Shown here: one piece after another, positions 34,403 to 42,207 of the stretch
Layout of the letters: the number at the start of each line of letters is the position of its first letter
Position numbering within the stretch: position 1 is the stretch's first letter
Assembly (NCBI RefSeq): GCF_003583985.1
Contig: NZ_QXML01000008.1
Coordinates: forward strand, 176,127-240,126
Source: Algoriphagus lacus
GTDB taxonomy: Bacteria; Bacteroidota; Bacteroidia; Cytophagales; Cyclobacteriaceae
Direction: 5' to 3'
DNA length: 64,000 bases
The notes under the pieces: model-generated
Seen by the model: the letters and a program-made list of their open reading frames with translations, nothing else
Database searches by the model: none
Told to the model about the DNA's origin: nothing
Position numbers and translations under genes: made by a program

Positions 34403-34630
34403 CAGCTTCGGTTTTGCATCAAGTTAAAAGGAAATTTGATTAGCTGAGGCAAGACATTGAAGAATTGAAGTGGAGATCCGTTGAAAAAAAATCAGATATT
34501 TTTTACTGAAATTTTGATTCTTTGTTTGCTTTTGATAGGTTTAATAAACTTTTGCAAACAGAATAATCGCTCAACCCAGCACTTTGCCAAAGTTTATATG
34601 GTTTTAATCCATTGACAATAAACCCTGACC

Positions 34631-34664
34631 GGGAGCCTAAATTCTAAAAGGCTCCCTCTTTTTT
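34631..34664 (+). terminator. Orphan intrinsic terminator, possibly of a small RNA
   Basis: gggagcct (34631-34638) pairs with aggctccc (34649-34656) across a 10-nt loop, followed by tcttttttt. On the plus strand no gene ends nearby; the last plus-strand gene stops at 31713. Confidence 0.7.
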
Positions 34665-34814
34665 TGTCTGTATTTTCCAAGGTTTTGTTGAAAATTCAAA
34701 AACCGGTTTCAAAAACCAGTAAAAAGCTTCGAAAAAATGTAATTATGAGAAAATTCGGTTTTGTGAACCTTGAGAAATCGATTTCCAAAAGATTCTGATT
34801 TTGAGGTTAAAAAC

Positions 34815-34850
34815 AAAAAAACCTTTCCGAAAATTTCGAAAAGGCTTTTT
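34815..34850. terminator. Hairpin flanked by A and T runs
   Basis: cctttccgaa and ttcgaaaagg (within 34822-34844) pair with one mismatch, flanked by seven A before and five T after. It may end the glycosyltransferase transcript about 180 nt away, or a plus-strand RNA. Confidence 0.45.
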
Positions 34851-35030
34851 GCTTTAATTAACCCTTTAATCCAAAAATCAACAGCTTTTCTATCCTTCAA
34901 GAAGACTTGTCCGTGGAGGACAGCCTTTTGTGAGATTATTTAGAGCCTGATTTAGTGTTTCGAATTTCGAACCTGAACTTGGAACTTATGGTGACCTTTG
35001 TCACAGGGGTGGGTATTTATCCTGATTCCC

Positions 35031-36056
35031 CTACTCACCCAAACTTCTCAGTAGCATTTTTTTCCTGTTAGCGAAGTTGAATTTCGTTTGGATTCGTTTT
35101 GAGGCCGCCAATCGGATTGAATTAAGATCAGTCACACTAGCACGATTTAAAATACTTTCCAGTTTGAAATAATCTTTTGTAGGAAGAATAAAGCCCTCGC
35201 TTCCCACAATTTCGGGAATCGCCCCGACAGCCGATCCAATTGGAATGCAGCCACAGGCCATAGCTTCTCCCAGGGCATTGGGAAAACCCTCCGAAGTGGA
35301 AAGTTGGAGGTAAAACTGATGGGAATTGTAAAGTGCCAAGAGTTCTGCCGGCTTACTCTTTCCCAGTACTTTGACGTTGGAGTTTGGTGATGAATAGGCC
35401 GAATCACCAACAAGCGAAAAGCTCCAATCAGGATGGTTTTCGGCTAATTTTTCAATCAAGTCATATCCTTTGACAATAGCTCGGGAGGGATTGGAGGTCC
35501 CAGTAGCAACTGAAATAAAACTCATCGGCTTTCGTACTTCTTCCAAATCCCTCCAAAACATGGTATCGAATCCGTTTGGAATTACCTGAATAGGCGTTTT
35601 CAAATCAGGAATCAAATTCAGTAAGCCTTGTTTGGGATTGATCTGCGGGTCGTAAGTATAGTCCTGTTTAACCAAAGCCTCAGCGACAGGGAGGATGAGG
35701 GAGCAATTTTTAAAGGAATAAACAGTGGCTTTACGCAGCCATTTCTTTCGAAAGTTTCCATATCCGATCTCAGGCATGTTGATGCAGTCGGTACCTCCGG
35801 CTTGGATGGTGCATTTTTTTCCAAAAACCTTCCCAAAGCAAACCGGCAAAACACTGTGATACCCACCAAAAAAACAGAGGTATTGGCTAGTTACAGGTAA
35901 AAACCAAAGCAGTTGAAGAAACTGAAGGATAAAATAAAAGGGAAGCTTGACCGGACTTTGGGTGAATTCCAATGGCTTGATTTCAGCGACTGGACGGATC
36001 ATTTCCAGGTCACGGTCGATAAAAGTAGTTTGTACTGGAAATGTATAAATGATCAT
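35031..36056 (-). CDS. Glycosyltransferase family 4-like protein
   Basis: A 341-residue GT-B glycosyltransferase. The acceptor half includes FGGYHSVLPVCFGK and IQAGGTDCINMPEIGYG; the donor half has VIPNGFDTMFW, SLVGDS and the EX7E motif in TSEGFPNALGEAMACGCIP. GT4 enzymes are retaining and act on lipid- or polysaccharide-linked acceptors. No other cell-surface sugar genes are adjacent, so the pathway is unknown. Confidence 0.88.
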   Translation of the reverse strand: MIIYTFPVQTTFIDRDLEMIRPVAEIKPLEFTQSPVKLPFYFILQFLQLLWFLPVTSQYLCFFGGYHSVLPVCFGKVFGKKCTIQAGGTDCINMPEIGYGNFRKKWLRKATVYSFKNCSLILPVAEALVKQDYTYDPQINPKQGLLNLIPDLKTPIQVIPNGFDTMFWRDLEEVRKPMSFISVATGTSNPSRAIVKGYDLIEKLAENHPDWSFSLVGDSAYSSPNSNVKVLGKSKPAELLALYNSHQFYLQLSTSEGFPNALGEAMACGCIPIGSAVGAIPEIVGSEGFILPTKDYFKLESILNRASVTDLNSIRLAASKRIQTKFNFANRKKMLLRSLGE

Positions 36057-36097
36057 TTGGGCCCGTATTGGTCATTAAGGTAATTCAGAAAATGAAA

Positions 36098-36120
36098 AAG
36101 GGGAAACACAGTTTCCCCTT
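36098..36120 (-). terminator. Terminator of leuS
   Basis: aaggggaaac (36098-36107) and gtttcccctt (36111-36120) form a 10-bp perfect stem with a 3-nt loop. On the minus strand it is followed by T residues, 21 nt after the leuS stop. Confidence 0.8.
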
Positions 36121-36140
36121 AAATTCAGGTTTTGGAAATT

Positions 36141-39068
36141 TTACACTACCAAATTCACAATCTTGCCTGGCACGATGATCACCTTTTTGGGTGCTTTACC
36201 TTCCAGCCATTTTTGAACGTGTACATCTTCCAGTGCGGCTTTTTCGATTTCAGGCACGCTGAGCGAAAGCGGCAGATCCAGTTTTGCCCGCATTTTGCCA
36301 TTGATCATCACCGGATATTCAAAATTGCTTTCGACTAAATACTCTTCTTTGAATTCAGGGAACTTTGAAGTGGTAATCGATCCTGAATGACCCAAAAGCG
36401 ACCAAAGTTCCTCAGCAATATGCGGAGCATAGGGTGAAATCAGGATGGCCAAAGGCTCCAAAACTTCGCGCTTGTTGCATTTCAGTGCGGTAAGTTCGTT
36501 CACGCAGATCATAAAGCTGGACACCGAGGTATTGAAGGAGTAATTAGCCATGTCCTCTTCCAGCTTTTTGATGGCTTTGTGAAGGGCTTTCATTTCCTCC
36601 TTGCTTGCTGGAGCATCTGAAACTGCAAATTCCCCCGCTGCATTGTGGTAAAGATTCCAGACTTTTCTCAGAAACTTAAAAACGCCGTCGATTCCATTGG
36701 TGTTCCAAGGCTTGAATTGTTCCAAAGGCCCAAGGAACATCTCATATAATCTAAGCGTGTCGGCTCCGTAGCGCTCGATGATATCGTCCGGATTGACCAC
36801 ATTGTATTTGGACTTGGACATTTTTTCCACTTCGGAACCGCAGATATACTTACCGTCTTCCAGGATAAATTCCGCATCAGCTAAGTCCGGTCTCCAAGTT
36901 TTGAATTTGTCCAGGTTCAACTGATCGTTGTGGACAATATTTACATCCACGTGCATGGCAGAGGTTTCAATTTTTTGAAGACTTTCGTAGCTATAGGATG
37001 GGTTAAGTCTTTTAAAAACCTCTTTGAATTTATCTTCGATTAATTTCTTTTCCTCGGAAGAAAGCTTATCACTTTCAATCTTGTCTTGATATCCTTTGGA
37101 TACAAAAATCATTGGTAAAATAGCCTTTTCACTTTCATTTTCTTTTGACCCAGTGAATAAAGGCTTAATCCTATACACAAAATTCGACCTTCCCTGAATC
37201 ATCCCTTGGTTGATCATCTTTTGGAAAGGTTCGTCGATACTTACCACGCCCAAGTCATACAAAAACTTTGTCCAGAATCGTGAATACAACAAGTGACCGG
37301 TAGCATGCTCGGAACCTCCGATGTACAAGTCCACTGCACCCCAATAATCGGTTTTGGCTTTGTCTGCAAAGACTGAATCGTTCTTTGGATCCATGTAGCG
37401 GAAGAAATACCAGCTCGAACCCGCCCATCCCGGCATGGTGGAGAGTTCCAATGGATATTCTCCGTCTGCCGTTTTGTAAGTCCAATCTTTTGCTCTTCCG
37501 AGTGGGGGTTCCCCGTCTTCGGTAGGCAAGTATTTATCCACCTCAGGAAGTACCAAAGGCAGGTCTTTTTCTTCAATCAGATAAGGCAATCCGTCCTTGA
37601 AATATACCGGAAGCGGTTCCCCCCAATAGCGCTGACGGGTGAAAATTGCATCCCGCATTCTGAACTGAATTTTGCCCTTACCGATGCCTTTTTCTTCCAA
37701 GAATTCAATGCATTTCTGCATCGCGTCCTTCATATACAATCCGGAAATCATTCCCGAATTGATGATTAAACCCCCTTTGCCGGGGAAGGATCCATTTTCC
37801 ATCGAGCCTTTGATCACCTGGCGGATTTCCAGTCCGAAGTGCTTCGCAAAGTTGTAATCCCGCTCGTCATGTGCAGGTACAGCCATCACAGCGCCCGTGC
37901 CATATCCGGCTAAAACGTAGTCCGCTACCCAAATTTGAATTTCTTCTCCGTTGAACGGATTGATGGCATACGATCCGGTGAATGCTCCCGAAATGGTTTT
38001 CACGTCGCTCATCCGCTCACGCTCGGAGCGGTTTTTGGCCACATTGATGTAGGCCTCGGCCGTATCGCGTTGATCATCCGTTACCAATTCGGAGGCTAAA
38101 TCGGATTCCGGTGCCAAAGCCAAATAGGTCACACCGTAAATGGTATCCACTCGGGTGGTGAAGACCTTTATTTTTTTATCAGAACCTTTAACGTCAAATA
38201 GCACTTCTGCACCGATCGACTTTCCGATCCAGTTTCGCTGCATTTCCTTGATCGGTTCGGACCAGTCTACTTTTTCCAGTCCCTGCAAAAGCCGGTCTGC
38301 ATAAGCAGTGATTCGCATGGACCACTGCATCATTTTTTTCCTTTCGACGGGATGTCCGCCTCTTTCGGAGAAGCCATCTTTCACTTCATCGTTGGATAGT
38401 ACGGTTCCCAAAGCCGGGCACCAGTTGACGGTCGTCTCAGCCAAGAAAGTCAAGCGGTATTTGAGCAGCATTTCCTGCTTTTCTTTTTCTGAAAAAGAAT
38501 TCCATTCAGCTGCGCTAAAAGTCGGAGTGTCATCATCGCAAACCGCTTTCACTTTCCCGTTTCCTTCTTTTTCGAATCTGGAAATCAGGGAATCAATCGA
38601 AAGCGCTTTGTCAGCGTCATGGTCATAGTAGCTGCTAAACAGCTGCATGAAAATCCACTGTGTCCACTTGTAGTACGAAGGATCAGAGGTGCGAACTTCC
38701 CGGTCCCAATCGAAAGCGAAACCGATGTTTTTCAGCTGTTCCGTATAGCGGGTAATGTTTTGCTCAGTGGTAATGGCAGGATGCTGTCCGGTTTGGATGG
38801 CATATTGCTCGGCAGGCAAGCCAAAAGAATCGTAGCCCATGGGGTGTAGGACATTGAATCCTTTAAGCATCTTGAATCGGGAGACGATATCAGAAGCAAT
38901 GTATCCCAGCGGGTGGCCGACGTGTAGTCCGGCACCAGACGGGTAAGGAAACATATCCAGGGAATAAAACTTGGGACGATTGGTGTCCACTTCGGCTTTG
39001 AACGTGCCTTTATTTTTCCAGTATCCTTGCCACTTTTGCTCAATTTCCCTGAAGTTGTACTCCGCCAT
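36141..39068 (-). CDS. leuS: Leucyl-tRNA synthetase
   Basis: A 975-residue class I synthetase that charges tRNA-Leu. HIGH is read as HVGH in PYPSGAGLHVGHPLGY and KMSKS as EKMSKSKYN; the editing domain and an anticodon-binding end (KKVIIVPGKIVNLVV) are present. An unusual stretch of about 60 extra residues lies between SNFVYRIK and HVDVNIV, rich in Lys, Glu and Ser, just before the KMSKS part; its DNA (about 36960-37170) is more AT-rich than the rest. The frame extends to 39107, but MAEYNFREIEQKWQ at 39068 is the family start. Confidence 0.96.
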   Translation of the reverse strand: MAEYNFREIEQKWQGYWKNKGTFKAEVDTNRPKFYSLDMFPYPSGAGLHVGHPLGYIASDIVSRFKMLKGFNVLHPMGYDSFGLPAEQYAIQTGQHPAITTEQNITRYTEQLKNIGFAFDWDREVRTSDPSYYKWTQWIFMQLFSSYYDHDADKALSIDSLISRFEKEGNGKVKAVCDDDTPTFSAAEWNSFSEKEKQEMLLKYRLTFLAETTVNWCPALGTVLSNDEVKDGFSERGGHPVERKKMMQWSMRITAYADRLLQGLEKVDWSEPIKEMQRNWIGKSIGAEVLFDVKGSDKKIKVFTTRVDTIYGVTYLALAPESDLASELVTDDQRDTAEAYINVAKNRSERERMSDVKTISGAFTGSYAINPFNGEEIQIWVADYVLAGYGTGAVMAVPAHDERDYNFAKHFGLEIRQVIKGSMENGSFPGKGGLIINSGMISGLYMKDAMQKCIEFLEEKGIGKGKIQFRMRDAIFTRQRYWGEPLPVYFKDGLPYLIEEKDLPLVLPEVDKYLPTEDGEPPLGRAKDWTYKTADGEYPLELSTMPGWAGSSWYFFRYMDPKNDSVFADKAKTDYWGAVDLYIGGSEHATGHLLYSRFWTKFLYDLGVVSIDEPFQKMINQGMIQGRSNFVYRIKPLFTGSKENESEKAILPMIFVSKGYQDKIESDKLSSEEKKLIEDKFKEVFKRLNPSYSYESLQKIETSAMHVDVNIVHNDQLNLDKFKTWRPDLADAEFILEDGKYICGSEVEKMSKSKYNVVNPDDIIERYGADTLRLYEMFLGPLEQFKPWNTNGIDGVFKFLRKVWNLYHNAAGEFAVSDAPASKEEMKALHKAIKKLEEDMANYSFNTSVSSFMICVNELTALKCNKREVLEPLAILISPYAPHIAEELWSLLGHSGSITTSKFPEFKEEYLVESNFEYPVMINGKMRAKLDLPLSLSVPEIEKAALEDVHVQKWLEGKAPKKVIIVPGKIVNLVV

Positions 39069-39104
39069 GATTGAAATTTTCTTGATTTTTTGACTAAATG
39101 CCTG

Positions 39105-39112
39105 CAAAAATA
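39105..39112 (-). promoter_or_regulatory. -7 box of leuS
   Basis: On the minus strand TATTTTTG followed by CAGG fits TAnnTTTG exactly, 36 nt before the leuS start. The nearest TTTG upstream is about 24 nt away, longer than usual. Confidence 0.5.
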
Positions 39113-39239
39113 GAAAAATCAGGCGGCTTTGGTAGCCAAATTTCCAATTCCTCCCAAATTGGGATTTTGGCCATTGATCAATTTTGTTTCAGGTACTTGG
39201 CGCTTTTTTGTACTTTCCCAAACCTAACCAACCGACCTT

Positions 39240-40829
39240 ATGAGGAAGAAATTATTAGTAACACTTGCTTTGGCTGGAGGAATCTGCCTTTCGGCTTTTC
39301 CCCAAAAAAAATACAGCCCAAAACAAATAGAGGCGCTCAAAGCCGAAGCTGCACAAATCGTCCAAGCCAATCACAAACAAAGCCAGGTGATGGTGGATAA
39401 AGTGTTCAGCTTTGCTGAGCTAGGATTTCAGGAAGTAGAGTCTTCCAACTACCTAACTGGAATATTAGAGAAAAATGGCTTTACCATCGAGCGGGGTGTT
39501 TCAGGAATTCCCACTGCTTGGTTTGCGACTTGGAGCAATGGAGAGGGACCCGTTATCGCTCTAGGCTCTGATGTGGACAATATTCCCAAAGCTTCCCAAT
39601 ACCCCGGTGTAGCCTATCACAAACCCATGGTTGAGGGAGCTCCCGGACATGGTGAAGGACATAATGCAGGGATTCCCTTGAATATCACTGCAGCTTTGGC
39701 TGTGAAGCAGATTATGGAGCGGGAAAAAATCGGAGGGACTTTGGTCCTCTGGCCCGGAATTGCCGAAGAATTGGTGGCTGCGAAAGCTTGGTTTGCACGC
39801 GATGGGAAGTTTGACGGAGTGGATTTGTGCATTTTTACCCACGTGGCCAATAATCTGGGTGTGAGCTGGGGACAGGCAAGCGGTACAGGATTGATCTCCG
39901 TGGAATATACGTTTTCAGGAGATGCTGCCCACTCAGCTGGGGCACCTTGGAGAGGAAAAAGCGCTGCTGATGCGACTGAACTGATGAATATCGGTTGGAA
40001 TTACAAGCGGGAGCATTTGCATCCGCTCAAACGATCACACTCGGTTATCACTGATGGAGGAGATCAGCCGAACGTTGTACCATCCAAAGCTTCGATCTGG
40101 TACTATTTCAGAGATGTGAAGTACGACGGAATCATGGAAATGTATGCTCAGGCAAACGACATTGCCAAAGGAGCTGCCTTGATGACGGGGACCACTATGA
40201 CTTCGAAAGTGTTGGGTACAGCCTGGCCAAGACACTTCAATAAAGTGATTGCGGAAAAAATGTATCTGAATATCCTGAAGGTGGGCTTGCCTACATGGGA
40301 TGAAAATGATCAGACTTTGGCCAAGGCAGTTCAAAAAGAATTGGGATCCAAAGAGGAAGGACTACCAACCAAACTGGATACCCTGGGTCTTCCGGTAGTT
40401 GAGCCGATTTCTGGCGGTTCGGATGATATCGGGGATGTGTCTTGGGTGGTTCCAACCGTTACCTTGAGATTTCCTTCCAACATTCCAGGACTTCCAGGAC
40501 ACCATTGGAGCAATGCCATTGCTATGGCAACCCCAATCGCTCACAAGGGTGTGACGGCAGGAGCAAAAGCAGAAGCAATGACCATTTTGGACTTTTTGCT
40601 TCAACCTGAACTTGTCGATCAGGCATGGGATTACTTCAAAAATGTGCAAACTAAAGAGGAAACTTACAAGCCGATGATCACGAAGGACGATGCTCCTCCG
40701 ATTTACTTGAATGAAGGCATTATGAAGCAATTCCGTCCTCAGCTTGAGAAATTCTACTACGACGAGACGAAGTATGATACCTATTTGCAGCAGTTGGGAG
40801 TGACTTACCCCACCATCAAAAAAGATTAA
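39240..40829 (+). CDS. Exported M20 amidohydrolase, AbgB-like
   Basis: A 529-residue protein with a signal peptide (about 1-22). The M20 metal site appears as GSDVDNIP, EGHNAGIP and GIAEELVAA; the dimerisation (lid) part has DAAHSAGAPWRGKSAADA, and a late metal His is in PGLPGHHWSNAIA. This layout matches the p-aminobenzoyl-glutamate hydrolase subunit B branch, which is usually cytosolic. Here the protein is exported, so the substrate may be an N-acyl amino acid or peptide. The C-terminal 60 residues are extra compared with AbgB. Confidence 0.9.
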   Translation: MRKKLLVTLALAGGICLSAFPQKKYSPKQIEALKAEAAQIVQANHKQSQVMVDKVFSFAELGFQEVESSNYLTGILEKNGFTIERGVSGIPTAWFATWSNGEGPVIALGSDVDNIPKASQYPGVAYHKPMVEGAPGHGEGHNAGIPLNITAALAVKQIMEREKIGGTLVLWPGIAEELVAAKAWFARDGKFDGVDLCIFTHVANNLGVSWGQASGTGLISVEYTFSGDAAHSAGAPWRGKSAADATELMNIGWNYKREHLHPLKRSHSVITDGGDQPNVVPSKASIWYYFRDVKYDGIMEMYAQANDIAKGAALMTGTTMTSKVLGTAWPRHFNKVIAEKMYLNILKVGLPTWDENDQTLAKAVQKELGSKEEGLPTKLDTLGLPVVEPISGGSDDIGDVSWVVPTVTLRFPSNIPGLPGHHWSNAIAMATPIAHKGVTAGAKAEAMTILDFLLQPELVDQAWDYFKNVQTKEETYKPMITKDDAPPIYLNEGIMKQFRPQLEKFYYDETKYDTYLQQLGVTYPTIKKD

Positions 40830-40862
40830 ATCAGTTTGGCTTTAGTACGATTTGCGATTTTA

Positions 40863-40970
40863 GATTTACGACCCTTTTTTGTTCCTCAATCCTAAATTCC
40901 AAAGATTAACCAATTGAAATTAGGATTGAGGTTCTTTTCAATGTCGTAAATCGTAATTCGTAAATCAAAA
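40863..40970. repeat. Palindromic intergenic element, copy D (amidohydrolase-GNAT gap)
   Basis: gatttacga (40863-40871) faces tcgtaaatc (40944-40952) across 72 nt, and a nested perfect 12-bp stem, cctcaatcctaa (40884-40895) with ttaggattgagg (40920-40931), lies inside. A partial second arm (cgtaaatc) ends near 40966. The best-preserved copy in the window, and the only one outside the trp-his cluster. Confidence 0.78.
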
Positions 40971-40975
40971 ATCCA

Positions 40976-41428
40976 ATGTCACAAGTCCACTCAAGTTTCA
41001 CCATAAGACAAGCGTCTCCTGCCGAACTTCTCTGGCTGCATGAGCACATCCCGGAGTTTCCCGGGAAGGCTTCTTTGGAATTTTATACTGAACGCCTGAA
41101 GCATCGCCTTCATCTGGCGTTGGTGGCTGAAAGGGAAGGAGAGTTGTTGGGTTTTAAGGTCGGCTATCAGAGTGATACTCCAGATACGTTTTATTCGTGG
41201 ATGGGAGGGGTAAGGCCTGAGTTTAGAAAACATGGAATTGCAAAGGCCTTGGCAGAGTATCAGGAAAACTGGGCAAGGGAAAAGGGTTTTACATCCGTAT
41301 TTTTCAAAACCCGAAACCGCTTTCCTGCCATGATAACTTTTGGGTTGAATCGGGGCTTTAAAATCATAGAGGTCATTCCCAAGGGTGGAGTGGATGATTT
41401 TCGGGTGGTGATGAGAAAAGAATTGTAA
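40976..41428 (+). CDS. GNAT family N-acetyltransferase
   Basis: A 150-residue acetyltransferase. The acetyl-CoA loop is GVRPEFRKHGIAKAL (motif A, R/Q-x-x-G-x-G/A), after FYSWMGG; strands before it read LALVAEREGELLGFKVGY. The end, FGLNRGFKIIEVIPK, is the usual tail. The substrate is unknown. It starts directly after repeat copy D and may lack its own strong promoter. Confidence 0.88.
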   Translation: MSQVHSSFTIRQASPAELLWLHEHIPEFPGKASLEFYTERLKHRLHLALVAEREGELLGFKVGYQSDTPDTFYSWMGGVRPEFRKHGIAKALAEYQENWAREKGFTSVFFKTRNRFPAMITFGLNRGFKIIEVIPKGGVDDFRVVMRKEL

Positions 41429-41500
41429 GATTGAAAAATCGGAAAATTGAAAGGTTAGGTGCTTAATTTTCCAATCTTGTAATTTTTCAATTTTCCAATC
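41429..41500. repeat. Short palindrome of ttttccaat / attgaaaa words
   Basis: gattgaaaaatcggaaaatt on the left faces several ttttccaatc and ttttcaattttccaatc words on the right, making an imperfect hairpin that ends at the queE promoter. It resembles the 18.2 kb repeat in design (tandem short words and their complement), not in sequence. Confidence 0.5.
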
Positions 41501-41509
41501 CTATCTTTG
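41477..41509 (+). promoter_or_regulatory. Promoter of queE
   Basis: TATCTTTG (41502-41509) matches TAnnTTTG exactly; a TTG lies at 41477-41479, 22 nt upstream. The start codon is about 44 nt downstream. Confidence 0.6.
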
Positions 41510-41552
41510 CCCTCTAACTCAGCGGTCGAATCACCCGCTTTACCAAAAATTC

Positions 41553-42203
41553 ATGAATACGCTCGAATTGGTAGCACCGACTACCCAAGAATTAATAGCC
41601 GCAGGGCTACAGCTTCCCATCATGGAAGCCTTTTACACAATCCAAGGAGAAGGCAGATTTACCGGGCATCCAGCATATTTCATTCGGCTGGGAGGCTGTG
41701 ATGTGGGTTGCGTCTGGTGCGATGTGAAAGATTCCTGGGAGGCGGCAAAGTGGCCAGTGTTGTCAATCGAGAAAATTGTCGAAGATGCTTTAGCTTTTCC
41801 GGGAAGGCTAGCGGTAATCACCGGAGGCGAACCCTTGATGTACAATCTCGGACCCCTGACCAAACTTTTGAAAGAAAAGGGATTCACTACCAATATCGAG
41901 ACCTCAGGAGCCCATCCGTTTTCAGGTGATTTTGACTGGGTGTGTTTTTCTCCAAAGAAATTCAAAAAGCCCCATCCATCCATTTATGTTGAGGCTGATG
42001 AACTGAAAGTGGTCATTTACAATAAGAGTGATTTTGATTTTGCCGAGGACCATGCAAAGTTGGTGAATTCAGACTGCGAACTCCGTCTTCAGCCTGAGTG
42101 GAGTAAAGCAGCCAAATTTACCCCGGAGATCATTGAGTACGTGAAAAATCACCCGACTTGGAAAATATCTCTTCAAACTCATAAATTTATGGACATCCCC
42201 TAA
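41553..42203 (+). CDS. queE: 7-carboxy-7-deazaguanine synthase
   Basis: A 216-residue radical SAM enzyme. The 4Fe-4S cluster cysteines are Cys49, Cys53 and Cys56 (GGCDVGCVWCD), preceded by the QueE mark FYTIQGEGRFTGHPA. The SAM-binding TGGEPL is present. It makes 7-carboxy-7-deazaguanine from carboxytetrahydropterin for queuosine. A QueD/PTPS-family gene that could supply its substrate is 8 kb away on the same strand. The PorE-like gene follows after 4 nt. Confidence 0.95.
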   Translation: MNTLELVAPTTQELIAAGLQLPIMEAFYTIQGEGRFTGHPAYFIRLGGCDVGCVWCDVKDSWEAAKWPVLSIEKIVEDALAFPGRLAVITGGEPLMYNLGPLTKLLKEKGFTTNIETSGAHPFSGDFDWVCFSPKKFKKPHPSIYVEADELKVVIYNKSDFDFAEDHAKLVNSDCELRLQPEWSKAAKFTPEIIEYVKNHPTWKISLQTHKFMDIP

Positions 42204-42207
42204 GTCC

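Larger units (their letters stand above)
34403..35030. other. 628-nt intergenic region with two unassigned terminator-like hairpins
   Basis: No convincing ORF is present; a 63-codon minus frame at 34709-34900 is Phe/Lys-rich with no family look. The plus strand carries promoter-like TTTG and TAGGTTTA words near 34525-34550 and then a clean terminator at 34631-34664, which could bound an RNA of about 100 nt. A second hairpin lies at 34815-34850. The right third includes a ggtgac/gtcac palindrome near 34989. Confidence 0.5.

Noticed and set aside
14961..41500. CRISPR array as an explanation of the repeated words
   Set aside because: The repeats are palindromic, scattered in separate gaps, with no regular spacer-repeat series and no cas genes.
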